Origin: Pleionea sediminis
GTDB lineage: Bacteria; Pseudomonadota; Gammaproteobacteria; Enterobacterales; Kangiellaceae
Reading direction: 5' to 3'
DNA: 64,000 nt
Assembly: GCF_007570825.1 (NCBI RefSeq)
Contig: NZ_SUNB01000003.1
Span: forward strand, 300,055 to 364,054
Part shown: one piece after another, positions 17,815-28,307 of the stretch
Position numbering within the stretch: the first letter of the stretch is position 1
How the letters are laid out: the number at the start of each line of letters is the position of its first letter
Program-made: the position numbers and the translations under genes
Notes under the pieces: model-generated
The model's database searches: none
What the model was told of the DNA's origin: nothing
The model's input: the letters and a program-made list of their open reading frames with translations, nothing else

Positions 17815-20800
17815 ATGGCCAATATAACAAGATTGCTGTTTCAATCGTTATTTTATCTTTTATTATTTACACCATGTATTTTGCATCTCAAAGGATATGC
17901 AAAAAAAGAGAGCCAAGCCGATCTATTTAGCTTAGGACAATTGAATTTTCAATTTGTCGCGGATGATGCAGCTATCTCCACCTGTTGTACCTCAATAACA
18001 CAAGACCAGTCTGGATTTATCTGGTTGGGCAGCCAAAGAGGTTTATACAGATTTGATGGCTACGAATTCAAACGATATATACACGATCCCAATCAGAGAG
18101 ATTCATTAGCCGGAGACTTTGTTTACAGTCTCTGGAGTGCAGCAGATGGAAAAATATGGATTGGTACCATAAATGACGGCGTTTCGACTTACCATCCTGA
18201 AACAGATAGTTTTAGCCACTACAGAGGGTCGAAAGAATCGAATACCGGTTTACTCAATAATGAGATACGTACTATAACAGGAGATAACAAAGGAAATATT
18301 TTTGTAGGAACCAATGAGGGATTAAGTCACATTAATGTCGAAACTAGAGAAATAACCAACTTTAAAGACATTCAAGGTTGCCCCACTGCTTACCAGACAA
18401 AGCAAATACGATCGCTCGTGTATGACGAAAAAGGCACCCTATGGATGGGTACCACATCAGGTCTGTGCCGGTTAACGCTGCCTGAACTCCGGAAGAGTCT
18501 CTCGGCACCGAACTGGATTGATTCGGTTAGGGGTGAGGAATGGTCTGACTTTAACTCTCAAACAGTCTATCGGTTGTTTAAATCAAGAGACAATAAGATT
18601 TGGGTAGGCACACGCAGTCATGGCGCTGCTAGCATTAACATCGCTACCGGGGAGATAATCCGTATTCCCTATTCACCCGATTCAAATGAAGCACTTGGTC
18701 ATGGATGGGTATTCGCTATAACACAACCTAACGACACGGATATATGGATAGGTACTTTTGGTGGTGGAATTGATGTTGTCGATGCAAAAAGTGGCAAGGT
18801 AAATCAAAAACTACGTCATGATGCCTCTAACGAGAGGAGTCTGAGCTCAGATTACATTGGGGCATTATTAACTGATGAATCCGGGCTTATATGGGTAGGA
18901 ACCTGGGGAAATGGATTAAGATTTTACAATACTCACAATAATGCGTTTCGAACATTAAGGCATAGTCCTTATAAGCCGATGTCACTTAGCAACTCAGATA
19001 TCAGTGCTATGATAGAGCTTAAAAATGGCGATGTATGGATCGGCAACCGAAAAACAGGCATTGATATTTTAAAACCAGGAAAGGGATTGGTAAAAGGTAT
19101 CCGCCCCAACTCAGAGAGCAACTTGAGTCTACCTGATGGTTTTATTAGGGTATTGCTTCAAACTTCCGATGGCGCAGTTTGGATAGGAACTTTTAATTCT
19201 GGACTTTACCGTTACACAGAATCTGAACCAGAATTAGAAAGTTTTGCTATCGACAATAAGGTCGCCAATATTCAAATTAGTGCGCTTTACGAGACACCTG
19301 ACAAACATCTATGGGTCGGCACAAATTACAATATTGCTAAAATAGATTTAACCACTTTGCAATTCACTCCTTTAAAACAGTTCGAAAACATTGATTTAGT
19401 CAGAAATAAAGGTATTAACTCATTTAAAATGACGAAAGACGGGGTTTTGTGGATCGGCACCCAAAACGGTCTTTTTGCGCTATTGACTCACAGTAACAAA
19501 TTACTTCCTATAAGTTTCGCCGCCGGCACTACAAATATATTATCTGATAATACTATTGAAAGTTTGGTGATCGACAATGAAGGAACTCTATTCGTTGGTA
19601 CTTCTGAAGAAATAGTAAAGTTAGTTAGTTTCGATAACAGCAAGGCTGTTTTTGAGTCTGTTAGTAATAATATCGATACCCCAGACTTCAACAGTTCCAA
19701 TCTCATGGTTGACCAGTTCGGCAAAATTTGGCACGCAGAAGGTTGGCTAAACCCTAAAGAGAAGACATTCCAATCCTTAAGTGAAGAAGATGGCTGGACT
19801 ATAGGCAGCAATTGGTCTGGCTCTTACTACCAAATGCGTGATGGAACCCTGCTCTTCGGCGGAACTGAGGGATTACTGATGGTCGAACCAGAATTACTTA
19901 AACCTTGGGACTTCCAGCCCAACTTAGTCATCAGCCAGTTAGAAGTGAATAACAAAATAACCACCATTCCTCAAAAATTAACGTTAACACCAGATACCCA
20001 AAGTTTTTCTGTCCAGTTTTCAGCTCTGGATTATAGCGCCCCTGGCAAGATTACATACGCCTATCGTCTAGAAGGATATGATAATGACTGGGTTGAAACT
20101 AACGCGGGTAACAGACGTGCTACTTACACTAATCTACCTCCTGGCAATTACACACTTAAAGTGAAAGGAACAAATCGACACGGAAAATGGAGCGATAAAC
20201 GGGTTAAGTTTGCCATTGTGCAGCAACCAGCTTGGAATGAGACTTGGTGGTTTAAGTTGATGCTTCTACTTGCTTTTTCGGGATTAACTTATTTCATAAG
20301 TTGGGCAAGATCAAGGTCATTAGAAAAACAAAAGGCTGAGCTGAATCACTTAGTTCAACTAAGAACATTGGAGTTGGAAGAAAAAAACAAGCAATTGGAA
20401 ACAGCTAGCTTAACTGACCAACTGACCGGTGCGAAAAACCGCCACTTCTTCGAAAGATTTATTCATCAAGAAATAAAGCAGCAACAACGTACCAATGAAA
20501 ACCCAAAAGCCTCGACTCGATCCTGCATCGGTATCATGATTGTAGACGCCGATCATTTCAAACAGGTTAATGACGTACATGGACATAATGCAGGTGACCA
20601 GGTATTGATTCAGCTGACCCAGGTATTGCAAAATTGTTGTAGAGAAAACGATTGGGTAATTCGGTGGGGAGGCGAAGAATTCCTAATCGTCTGTCGATCA
20701 ACGACACTATCTGCACTACAAGAGTTAGCTGAAAGAATAAGAAAAGCCATCGAATTTCATGACTTTAATATCGGCGAGGGAAAAACACTTAAAAAAACCT

Positions 20801-21057
20801 GTTCAATTGGGCTCTGTGAATGTCCTTTCATTGAAGGAGAACAAATCTTTACGATAGAGCAAACCCTTCACATGGCAGACTTGGCGCTTTATATGGCGAA
20901 AAGTAATGGTAGAAATGCTTGGGTGAGTATATCTAATCTTGCAGAACATCCAGATGCTAGCACAAAACAGATAATCCTAGAAGATATTGAAGGAGCAACC
21001 GATAAAGGTTATTTACAAATTACTTCTTCAATAAAAAGACTAAACAAAAATAAATAA
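17815..21057 (+). CDS. Two-component-regulator propeller sensor with GGDEF diguanylate cyclase
   Basis: 1080 residues. Signal peptide or N-terminal anchor, then a long periplasmic beta-propeller of repeats of the type G.IWIGT..GG (about 50-700), a Y_Y_Y domain (about 715-800), one membrane helix (WWFKLMLLLAFSGLTYFI), a short coiled coil and a GGDEF domain. The active-site motif is GGEEF at 952-956, with the inhibitory RxxD (REND) at 943-946, so it should make c-di-GMP under product inhibition. The propeller architecture resembles carbohydrate-responsive hybrid two-component sensors, which suggests an extracellular ligand. The preceding 12-codon frame may supply translation coupling. Confidence 0.92.
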   Translation: MANITRLLFQSLFYLLLFTPCILHLKGYAKKESQADLFSLGQLNFQFVADDAAISTCCTSITQDQSGFIWLGSQRGLYRFDGYEFKRYIHDPNQRDSLAGDFVYSLWSAADGKIWIGTINDGVSTYHPETDSFSHYRGSKESNTGLLNNEIRTITGDNKGNIFVGTNEGLSHINVETREITNFKDIQGCPTAYQTKQIRSLVYDEKGTLWMGTTSGLCRLTLPELRKSLSAPNWIDSVRGEEWSDFNSQTVYRLFKSRDNKIWVGTRSHGAASINIATGEIIRIPYSPDSNEALGHGWVFAITQPNDTDIWIGTFGGGIDVVDAKSGKVNQKLRHDASNERSLSSDYIGALLTDESGLIWVGTWGNGLRFYNTHNNAFRTLRHSPYKPMSLSNSDISAMIELKNGDVWIGNRKTGIDILKPGKGLVKGIRPNSESNLSLPDGFIRVLLQTSDGAVWIGTFNSGLYRYTESEPELESFAIDNKVANIQISALYETPDKHLWVGTNYNIAKIDLTTLQFTPLKQFENIDLVRNKGINSFKMTKDGVLWIGTQNGLFALLTHSNKLLPISFAAGTTNILSDNTIESLVIDNEGTLFVGTSEEIVKLVSFDNSKAVFESVSNNIDTPDFNSSNLMVDQFGKIWHAEGWLNPKEKTFQSLSEEDGWTIGSNWSGSYYQMRDGTLLFGGTEGLLMVEPELLKPWDFQPNLVISQLEVNNKITTIPQKLTLTPDTQSFSVQFSALDYSAPGKITYAYRLEGYDNDWVETNAGNRRATYTNLPPGNYTLKVKGTNRHGKWSDKRVKFAIVQQPAWNETWWFKLMLLLAFSGLTYFISWARSRSLEKQKAELNHLVQLRTLELEEKNKQLETASLTDQLTGAKNRHFFERFIHQEIKQQQRTNENPKASTRSCIGIMIVDADHFKQVNDVHGHNAGDQVLIQLTQVLQNCCRENDWVIRWGGEEFLIVCRSTTLSALQELAERIRKAIEFHDFNIGEGKTLKKTCSIGLCECPFIEGEQIFTIEQTLHMADLALYMAKSNGRNAWVSISNLAEHPDASTKQIILEDIEGATDKGYLQITSSIKRLNKNK

Positions 21058-21155
21058 GTTTAATGAATTTTCATTAATGCTCTACTCACAAACTTATAAA
21101 ATGATGAAAAACATAAAGTTGTCTGTGAGCCATTCAAATACATCTTTACAACGTT

Positions 21156-23462
21156 TTACCGAATACTTTCTTTCTCTTGCATAATTAATTTGAGTCTTTG
21201 TGTCATTTTCTCCATTGACTTGAGTTTTTCAATAATCGTCATTTCCTTGACCATCTCATCTACTTTTTCCACCAGATAACTTTCTTGCTCTTCACTTAAA
21301 TCAAGAACATGGAATGAAGCATAAATAGTTTCCGCCAGCTTTTCTTTCATCGATCGTGTATCTCGAGCTAACTGCTCAATCGAATTTGAAAATGTCGTTG
21401 CTAAAGTCGAAATCTGCTCATCTATTTCCAATAATAGAAAGTCACTGAGTATGTCTTGCCATTTACTTTCCAGTACTTCAATGACGACAGCAACCATATC
21501 TCGTATACGACCGGATTTAATCTCATCATCAGGCAAGTTTTTAATAAGAATTGCACAATTTCGTCCATTACAAATAAGTCGCTGATTAAAATTAAACAGC
21601 CGGCCTTTATCCTCTAAAGCCGTAAAAAGCTGTGCGACTAATTCGGTTTCATTTTCCAATCCATAAACCTGACCACTCCGCGGCTCAAATAAGCGTATCG
21701 CACAAGTTAAACCGGCTTGACTAAAAAAATCTCGCAAATATTCGCAAATATCTTTGGCCGAAGACAAACTTAATAAGCTTTTCGCCATTTGAACAATTTG
21801 TCCGTATTCGGAAGCTTCCATCATAGCTTCAAATGCAACTGACTGAGACTGTTTTATTGCATCTTCATTTTGTAAATCTCTCTGAATATGTGAGATAGCC
21901 TGCTTGATCTTTAAAATAATTCCATAAGCTGACATTTGAGAAATGACAATCTCGTCAACACCTAGCTCAAACAAATCAATTAACTTATTAACTTCTTGAT
22001 TTCGAATTAAGCTCACCGAAAAAAAGCCGGAAAGTATTTCTTTATTAAGATTTTTTTCATAGAAATCTCTAACATAAAAGAGAAGAACTTCTTCATCTTC
22101 ATGAATACTTGGTAGATCTGAGACATCTTGATACCACAAAACTTTATTAAAATATTCGCTGATTGATTTAAATAATACGTTTACAGAGTGATCATTGGAT
22201 TCAATAATATGCAAAGGAGGAAGCTCATTACCTGGTTTCTTTTCAAATCGCATGACTCCCATTTGATGAAAAACAGGCGTTAAATCTTGACCGGCGTATT
22301 CTAACAGTTCATTAAACTCTAAAGGTTTTGAGAAAAAGAATCCTTGAAGTAATGCATCTCCCAAATCCAATACCCTCTTAAGTTGCTCAGGATTTTCAAT
22401 ACCTTCAACAACGATTGAATAATCCAGTTCTTGCGACAATGCGATTATCGATTTAACAATGGCCAAGCTCGATTCTTTTTGATCAATTTGGCTAGTAAAT
22501 GATCGATCCACTTTTATTTCGTTGAAAGGTAATTCTTGAATACTTCCTATGGTTGAGTAACCGGTGCCAAAATCATCAATCGAAAGTCCAAATCCCTTAA
22601 GTCGCAATTTAACCAATGCCGCTATCGCATCGCTCGTTGGAGAAATCGCACTGGATTCAGTTACTTCAAGAGTTACGCGCTTACTAGGAATTTTATAACG
22701 CTGAAAGAGCTCACTAACAAAATCGACAAATGAAAGATTTATATCTTCAGCAGATATATTAAATGACATATTGATTTCTAAACCAAAGGTTTGCAATTGC
22801 TGACAGTAGTTTGCGCTAGTTTCTAAAAACAACCGAGTAAACTTAGACATCAATTGATATTCTTCAATCTTGTGAATGAACTCAACGGGATTAACCACCC
22901 CTCGTTGTGGATGTTTCCAACGAGCTAAGCACTCTACCGATGTCATACTCATACTCAAACTACTGATTTGTGGTTGAAATACAGGAAAGAATTGCTTTTC
23001 GGACAATGCTCGTTGAATTTCACTTTTAGTAACCCATGTTCCAATAGGTTTTGAGTTCAAGCTTTTTGCTTCCTTATCGCTTTTCTTAGCCGAAATGATC
23101 GGATTAACCATCGATTTGAAAGTATCAAATGAAAAAGGTTTGGATAAGTAACCATCTATCGTTAAGCCATTCTTTTTTGCCAAAGAACAGCTGGATTCGA
23201 TAACCGAGTTATCCAATCCAGAGACAAAGACAATATGACCTTTGTAGGTTCGCTCGACGAGCTTCTTGATGACTTCTAATCCATCCTCTCCGGGCATGTT
23301 GATGTCCAAAAAAATCAAGTCGAATTCTTTCGTTTTGTTTTTACTGTACTCAAACCAGGAGTCAAAATATTGACAATTAATCCCTATTTCCTTACAAAAC
23401 TGGACGATTAAATCACCCACTAAGTCATTGTCATCGATAACAGCAGCAATACACATAACCAT
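21156..23462 (-). CDS. Response regulator with EAL phosphodiesterase and a long C-terminal sensory region
   Basis: 768 residues. REC domain (1-130) with VIDDND, phospho-acceptor Asp in IFLDINMPG, VSG and the lysine in LSKPF. EAL domain (about 145-390) where the signature reads ECL; the other catalytic residues are present in FNISAED, LEVTES, SIDDFGTGYS, EIKVDRSF, VVEGIE and LQGFFFSKP, so it is probably active on c-di-GMP. The region 400-510 looks like a degenerate receiver, and 530-680 a GAF-like domain followed by helices. It is divergent from the hybrid kinase at 23780, its likely partner. Confidence 0.88.
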   Translation of the reverse strand: MVMCIAAVIDDNDLVGDLIVQFCKEIGINCQYFDSWFEYSKNKTKEFDLIFLDINMPGEDGLEVIKKLVERTYKGHIVFVSGLDNSVIESSCSLAKKNGLTIDGYLSKPFSFDTFKSMVNPIISAKKSDKEAKSLNSKPIGTWVTKSEIQRALSEKQFFPVFQPQISSLSMSMTSVECLARWKHPQRGVVNPVEFIHKIEEYQLMSKFTRLFLETSANYCQQLQTFGLEINMSFNISAEDINLSFVDFVSELFQRYKIPSKRVTLEVTESSAISPTSDAIAALVKLRLKGFGLSIDDFGTGYSTIGSIQELPFNEIKVDRSFTSQIDQKESSLAIVKSIIALSQELDYSIVVEGIENPEQLKRVLDLGDALLQGFFFSKPLEFNELLEYAGQDLTPVFHQMGVMRFEKKPGNELPPLHIIESNDHSVNVLFKSISEYFNKVLWYQDVSDLPSIHEDEEVLLFYVRDFYEKNLNKEILSGFFSVSLIRNQEVNKLIDLFELGVDEIVISQMSAYGIILKIKQAISHIQRDLQNEDAIKQSQSVAFEAMMEASEYGQIVQMAKSLLSLSSAKDICEYLRDFFSQAGLTCAIRLFEPRSGQVYGLENETELVAQLFTALEDKGRLFNFNQRLICNGRNCAILIKNLPDDEIKSGRIRDMVAVVIEVLESKWQDILSDFLLLEIDEQISTLATTFSNSIEQLARDTRSMKEKLAETIYASFHVLDLSEEQESYLVEKVDEMVKEMTIIEKLKSMEKMTQRLKLIMQEKESIR

Positions 23463-23779
23463 CTCTAAGCATTTTAAGTTTAACTCGCATTGTTATCTAA
23501 AAGCCAAGATTAAAGAACAATGAAATATCCGTCTCTCTAGTATAGTTAACACAAAATTAATCGCTCAGAACAAAGTGTCATTTCTCATAAAGAGATAATC
23601 ACAAATACATTTAAACTCACTGTAATTAATCTATATTTAAAGATTATCGATTAACTTAGTTTGAAGTTTCTTAGATAACTCATCTCTAAATGTGATTTCA
23701 AAAGTATTTCGTGAATGTATAGAGGTTTTGGATGCAATGTGAATAAAAGTAAAGCTGCGAATACCAAAGTTAAATTGAT
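23463..23779. other. Divergent promoter region between the REC-EAL and hybrid kinase genes
   Basis: 317 AT-rich bases between two divergent signalling genes. No operator or hairpin was recognised. It must hold both promoters. Confidence 0.4.
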
Positions 23780-26056
23780 ATGGATATGAATTCGAACCAA
23801 ATTACATTCCAAGAATCTCTCACAGTGCTAGAGACCAGTAATGTGATGATTTGTACTGTCGATCAGAACGGATATTTTGTTTACCTCAATCCATCTTGGA
23901 CCGAAAATCTTGGGTGGTCTATCGAAGAACTCAAAAGAAAACCCTTCGCAAATTTTCTTCACCCTGATGATATCGAAATCTCAAAACAGGCCGCTCAAAG
24001 TGTTTTTTCTACGAAACAAGAGGTTAAGTTTTTTACCAATCGATATCGCACCAACTCGGGAAACTACCGCACATTTGAATGGTCAGCTCGGTTGTCAGAC
24101 TCATTAAATTTAATTATTGCGACAGCTACAGATATTACAGACAAAGAGAAATTACGAAGAGACTCAAAGTTTTCATCACAAGTATTATCAGCCGCCGCGG
24201 ATGTAGCACACTTAGGTTATTGGAAAGTTGATTTAACTAGTCAATCTGTCGAGTGGTCTGACGAAGTATATCGAATTCATGGCGTTACGCGGGATACTTA
24301 TCGGCCAACTTTAGAGTCAGCCCTTAATTTTTATCATCCGGATGATTTTGAAAAAGTTAAAAGCTTAGTGACTCAAGCATTGAAAAGTCAAAAAGAATAC
24401 TATTATCAAAAACGAATTGTACGCCCCGGAGGAGAAATTCGGCATGTTGTCGCGAAAGGTGTCATAGAGCGAAATGAAAACAATGTTCCAAAGAGTGTAT
24501 TTGGAGTATTCCAAGATATCACCGAGATACAGCAAATTATCAGCGAGAAAGACCTACTTTCTAAAGTCGCGGAATACACAATTACTGGAATTGTCGTTAC
24601 CGACTACCGAAAAAAAGTCCTGTGGGTAAATCAAGCTTTTGAAGCGATGACAGGCTATAACCTGGAAGAAGTTCATGGCAAATCACTTGGTCAATTCTTG
24701 CAGGGAGAAAAAACAAATAAAGAAACCATTACCGAAATTAAAGAGCGTTTAGCTCAAGAAAAGCACGTGAACGTTGAGATTCTCAATTACCACAAAAAAG
24801 GGTTTAGCTATTGGAATCACCTCTATATTGCACCGGTTATTCAAAATGGAAACGTTACCCACTTTATTGGTATTCAACACGACATAACAAAGCAAAAAGA
24901 ACATCAGGATATTATCGCCAGAATGCAGCGGATGGATACCATTAGCGAGTTGGCAGCAGGAATTGCCCACGACTTTAACAATTTACTCGCGATTATTGAG
25001 GGTAACCGTGAGCTTATCGAAATGAAAGCTAAGCAATTAGAAGTGAATGAGCATTTATCAAAAATGAAATCAGCTATTAGTCGAGCAACGCAAACGACCC
25101 AAAAACTCTTAAAATCATCCAAAAAATCTTCGCTCGAAAAAACACACTTTAATGCCAATGTTCTTCTAAATGACCTTATGGATTTACTCAACGAAGCCAT
25201 CCCCAATAACATTTCACTGACTTGGGAAATCGACTCCGAGTGTCTAATTAAAATAAGTCGCTCAGATCTCGAAGACTCCATTACAAATATCATTATTAAT
25301 GCATGCAATGCAATAGAGCATCACGGAACAGTCACTATCAAATCCAGCATAACCCATGAAATGAATCATTCAATGGATGGAGAATTTATTTATATAAAGG
25401 CTTCTGACAGTCAACGATATTGCCGAATTTCGATCCGTGATGATGGTTGTGGTATTGATGAAAGCCATCTCGAAGAAATCTTTTTGCCATTTGTCTCTTT
25501 AAGCCCTAACAAAACAGGAACCGGACTCGGTCTCTCAATGGTTGCCGGATTTGCCGCCAGAGAAGGTCTTGGCATTTCAATTAACTCAAAGCCCGACATG
25601 GGAACCGAATTCAACCTGTGGTTGCCTATTTCGGAAGACCTACCACAAGAACCTCAAAAATTAACGGTCAGTCCGGTCATCAATTTATCTGAGATTCATG
25701 CTGTGCTTATTGACGATGAAATGATGTTGCTTGAAACCAGTCATCAATTGCTGGAGTCTATGGGCATAAATGTACGCAGTTTTCTTCAACCCTCCGAAGG
25801 ACTCAGTTACATCGACAATAATTTGGATAAAATCGATATTATTCTTACCGACGAAATTATGCCAGGCGAAATTCAAGGACATAATATTTATCAAAAATAC
25901 CATACACTAAAGCCAGTAATAATTATTAGCGGTTACGAAGGAAACCTACCAGAAAGTCTTGCTAATGTGACAGTCATTAAAAAGCCCTTCGATCGAATGC
26001 TATTGCAAGATTCTATTAACGAAGCTATTGGTGAATTCAACGAGAAATCCTTTTAA
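23780..26056 (+). CDS. Multi-PAS hybrid sensor histidine kinase with receiver
   Basis: 758 residues without membrane helices. Three PAS/PAC units (about 10-125, 130-250 and 255-375), then the phospho-acceptor histidine in AAGIAHDFNNLLAII, the HATPase_c domain with DDGCGIDESH and GTGLGLSM, and a C-terminal receiver with LIDDE, Asp in ILTDEIMPG, IISGY and IKKPF. It probably senses redox, a small molecule or light through PAS and may relay to the divergent REC-EAL protein. Ligand and partner are inferences. A hairpin terminator lies at 26146-26176. Confidence 0.92.
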   Translation: MDMNSNQITFQESLTVLETSNVMICTVDQNGYFVYLNPSWTENLGWSIEELKRKPFANFLHPDDIEISKQAAQSVFSTKQEVKFFTNRYRTNSGNYRTFEWSARLSDSLNLIIATATDITDKEKLRRDSKFSSQVLSAAADVAHLGYWKVDLTSQSVEWSDEVYRIHGVTRDTYRPTLESALNFYHPDDFEKVKSLVTQALKSQKEYYYQKRIVRPGGEIRHVVAKGVIERNENNVPKSVFGVFQDITEIQQIISEKDLLSKVAEYTITGIVVTDYRKKVLWVNQAFEAMTGYNLEEVHGKSLGQFLQGEKTNKETITEIKERLAQEKHVNVEILNYHKKGFSYWNHLYIAPVIQNGNVTHFIGIQHDITKQKEHQDIIARMQRMDTISELAAGIAHDFNNLLAIIEGNRELIEMKAKQLEVNEHLSKMKSAISRATQTTQKLLKSSKKSSLEKTHFNANVLLNDLMDLLNEAIPNNISLTWEIDSECLIKISRSDLEDSITNIIINACNAIEHHGTVTIKSSITHEMNHSMDGEFIYIKASDSQRYCRISIRDDGCGIDESHLEEIFLPFVSLSPNKTGTGLGLSMVAGFAAREGLGISINSKPDMGTEFNLWLPISEDLPQEPQKLTVSPVINLSEIHAVLIDDEMMLLETSHQLLESMGINVRSFLQPSEGLSYIDNNLDKIDIILTDEIMPGEIQGHNIYQKYHTLKPVIIISGYEGNLPESLANVTVIKKPFDRMLLQDSINEAIGEFNEKSF

Positions 26057-26145
26057 GCCTTGTTTTCCTCCTCCAAGGCACATTTCCAGTAGAGATATTC
26101 ACAACCTAAGCTGATTAAGCTATAATCAATATTCGCTGTGTATGT

Positions 26146-26176
26146 CGAAAAATCACTCCTTTCGGAGCCTTTTTCG
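26146..26176 (+). terminator. Likely terminator of the hybrid kinase gene
   Basis: CGAAAAA...CTCC TTTC GGAG..TTTTTCG, an interrupted inverted repeat with a T run, 90 bases after the kinase stop and 50 bases before the next start. Confidence 0.6.
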
Positions 26177-26225
26177 TGTTTTTGCAGTAATCTTTTTGTT
26201 AAACCCGTTGTTCAAGTAGTTTTTC

Positions 26226-26501
26226 ATGCCGACACAAATCGTAAAAGTTCAGCCCGCACGTCTCGATGAGGGCTGTATGGAAATCACTCTACGCTTGCTC
26301 CCAAGCAAAATTGAGAAGTGGTTGGGAAAAAAAGAAAAGTTAGAAATCTACAAAGGACAAGATACCGACTGGTATCGCTACCCTTGTTATACACCTGCAG
26401 CGCCTAAATTAGCCAAATTCTTAAAATCGATTTATCGAGGGTGGGAATTCCGCCATATTCAATATCAGTTCAAACAAACACTGAAAAAAGCCGCCAGTTA
26501 A
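26226..26501 (+). CDS. Small basic protein of unknown function
   Basis: 91 residues, lysine/arginine-rich, with many aromatic residues (WYRYPCY, YRGWEFRHIQYQF). No signal peptide or membrane segment. It has a clear start and lies alone between the kinase terminator and the convergent prmB gene. I do not recognise a family; the composition would suit a nucleic-acid-associated protein, but that is only a guess. Confidence 0.65.
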   Translation: MPTQIVKVQPARLDEGCMEITLRLLPSKIEKWLGKKEKLEIYKGQDTDWYRYPCYTPAAPKLAKFLKSIYRGWEFRHIQYQFKQTLKKAAS

Positions 26502-26538
26502 CGGATTGCCGGCGACGGATAATCAAGTAATGACAAGG

Positions 26539-27459
26539 TTAAAAGCCCGCATCCACCAGCTGCTGCCTGGTTAACGCAAAAACGCCATCACCACCTCGTT
26601 CAAACTGAATCCACTCGAAAGCAAGCTGTGGATAGTTATCAGCCAAAGCTGGCCAACTATTTCCCACCTCGACAATCAAAACTCCCTGCTCCGAAAGGTA
26701 TTGGCTTGCCTCTTGGATAATACGGTGGGTTAAATCAAGACCATCTTTACCGGAAGCCAGTCCCAGCTCAGGCTCTTTCAGAAACTCATCGGGTAAATCG
26801 GACATATCCTCAGCATCAACATAAGGCGGATTAGACACGATCAAATCGAAAGTTTGTTGTGGTATTTGAGAAAATCCATCGCTCTGTAGCAAACAAACTC
26901 GGTCGTCCACCTGATGATGCTGGACATTGATGGTTGCAACATCGAGTGCATCTTCCGACAAATCCGTTGCGGTCACAAAGACATTCGGAAAATAATGCGC
27001 GCAAGCGACAGCAATACAACCACTACCAGTGCATAAATCGAGAATGGTCGACGGCTCTTGCACCCAAGCTTCAAAGTGCTGCTCTATCAATTCAGCAATG
27101 GGCGATCGTGGAACTAACACGCGGTCATCAACATAAAATGGCAGCCCACAAAAATAGGCTTCGTGTGTGAGATAAGCCAATGGGGTACGTTGATTAATAC
27201 GTAATTTCATTCGCTCCAAAATTAATTCTTTTTCACGAGTAGTAAGCCGCGCATGGTAAAGCGAATCTGGGCAATCAAATGGCAACCGTAACGATTGCAA
27301 GACCAGCGCGACAGCCTCATCCCATGGATTATCCGTGCCATGACCAAAATACACTTCAGACTCATCTAATCGACTGGTGCACCATCGCAACCAGTCCACT
27401 ACTGTGAACAATTCTTTTTTTGCTTCTGAGCAAAGCGTATCATCCAGAAAATAACTCAT
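26539..27459 (-). CDS. prmB: Ribosomal protein uL3 glutamine N5-methyltransferase PrmB
   Basis: 306 residues with an N-terminal helical domain and a Rossmann methyltransferase domain: SAM motif DLCTGSGCIAV and catalytic motif SNPPYVDAEDM. The N-terminal sequence and length point to PrmB (methylates ribosomal protein uL3) rather than PrmC (release factors). The start overlaps the stop of the upstream acyltransferase gene (TAATG), so the two are translationally coupled. Confidence 0.9.
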   Translation of the reverse strand: MSYFLDDTLCSEAKKELFTVVDWLRWCTSRLDESEVYFGHGTDNPWDEAVALVLQSLRLPFDCPDSLYHARLTTREKELILERMKLRINQRTPLAYLTHEAYFCGLPFYVDDRVLVPRSPIAELIEQHFEAWVQEPSTILDLCTGSGCIAVACAHYFPNVFVTATDLSEDALDVATINVQHHQVDDRVCLLQSDGFSQIPQQTFDLIVSNPPYVDAEDMSDLPDEFLKEPELGLASGKDGLDLTHRIIQEASQYLSEQGVLIVEVGNSWPALADNYPQLAFEWIQFERGGDGVFALTRQQLVDAGF

Positions 27460-28235
27460 TAAAACTGCCCCATCTCAGGCTTGAGCAAGTCAAGCATCTT
27501 TTCTCGAACCTTTTGCGATAACTGACTCCGCTTATCAAGCGTAAACTCTGAAGCATCGATTGGTTGGCCGATACGGAACTCAACCGTTTGATTACAGTTC
27601 ATACGAAATCGGTTTTTTGGTAAAACACGGTGAATGTCTTTAATCACAACCGGAACAATCATCGCCTGAGTTTCAATGGCCAGATGCATACCCCCTTTTT
27701 TAAATGGCAATAACTCACCATCAACCGAGCGTGTTCCTTCCGGTGCAATCCAAATCATTATGCCATCTTGCATGCGTTCTCGCGCCAGCGCCAAATCCCT
27801 TTTTGCCTCATCTTTATTCGAGCGATTAATAAACACAAATTCGCTCATTTTCATTGCTCGTCCAAACAGTGGAATCCGAAACAGCTCTTTTTTAGCCAGC
27901 ATTCTTAGAGTGCCCGGAATTGCCAGAAAGCTCACCGGAATATCGTAGATGCTCGAATGATTGCACATTATAATGTAACGCCGACCTTCGATCGGTTCAA
28001 AATGGCCTTTAATTTCAATGTTTAAATTAACGATTTCAACGAGTTTTGCCGACCATTGTCGAATAACACGATCCACTTTCGTTCTTGGCGACTTAGAAGT
28101 CAGTACCGTGTAGATTGCTTTCCCGCAGAAATAAAAAGTAACCAGCCAAGAAGCCAGAGAAATCAGTAAAGTGCGCAATAACCCTAGCTTTTGCTCGGTC
28201 GAAGGAGCCCTAGAGGAGATCGATTTGTTCAACAA
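27459..28235 (-). CDS. plsC: 1-acyl-sn-glycerol-3-phosphate acyltransferase (PlsC family)
   Basis: 258 residues with an N-terminal membrane segment, the HxxxxD motif in NHSSIYD, and EGTRS, the two diagnostic PlsC motifs. It would convert lysophosphatidic to phosphatidic acid at the inner membrane. It overlaps prmB by one base and lies 72 bases after sixA. Some bacteria have several PlsC paralogues with different acyl preference, so this may not be the sole essential one. Confidence 0.88.
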   Translation of the reverse strand: MLNKSISSRAPSTEQKLGLLRTLLISLASWLVTFYFCGKAIYTVLTSKSPRTKVDRVIRQWSAKLVEIVNLNIEIKGHFEPIEGRRYIIMCNHSSIYDIPVSFLAIPGTLRMLAKKELFRIPLFGRAMKMSEFVFINRSNKDEAKRDLALARERMQDGIMIWIAPEGTRSVDGELLPFKKGGMHLAIETQAMIVPVVIKDIHRVLPKNRFRMNCNQTVEFRIGQPIDASEFTLDKRSQLSQKVREKMLDLLKPEMGQF

Positions 28236-28307
28236 TATAGCACCTCACCAAACAGTAAACCGGCGATTTTACGAGTTTTCTAAGTGGATTTCTAGAAAGA
28301 CAGTCGA

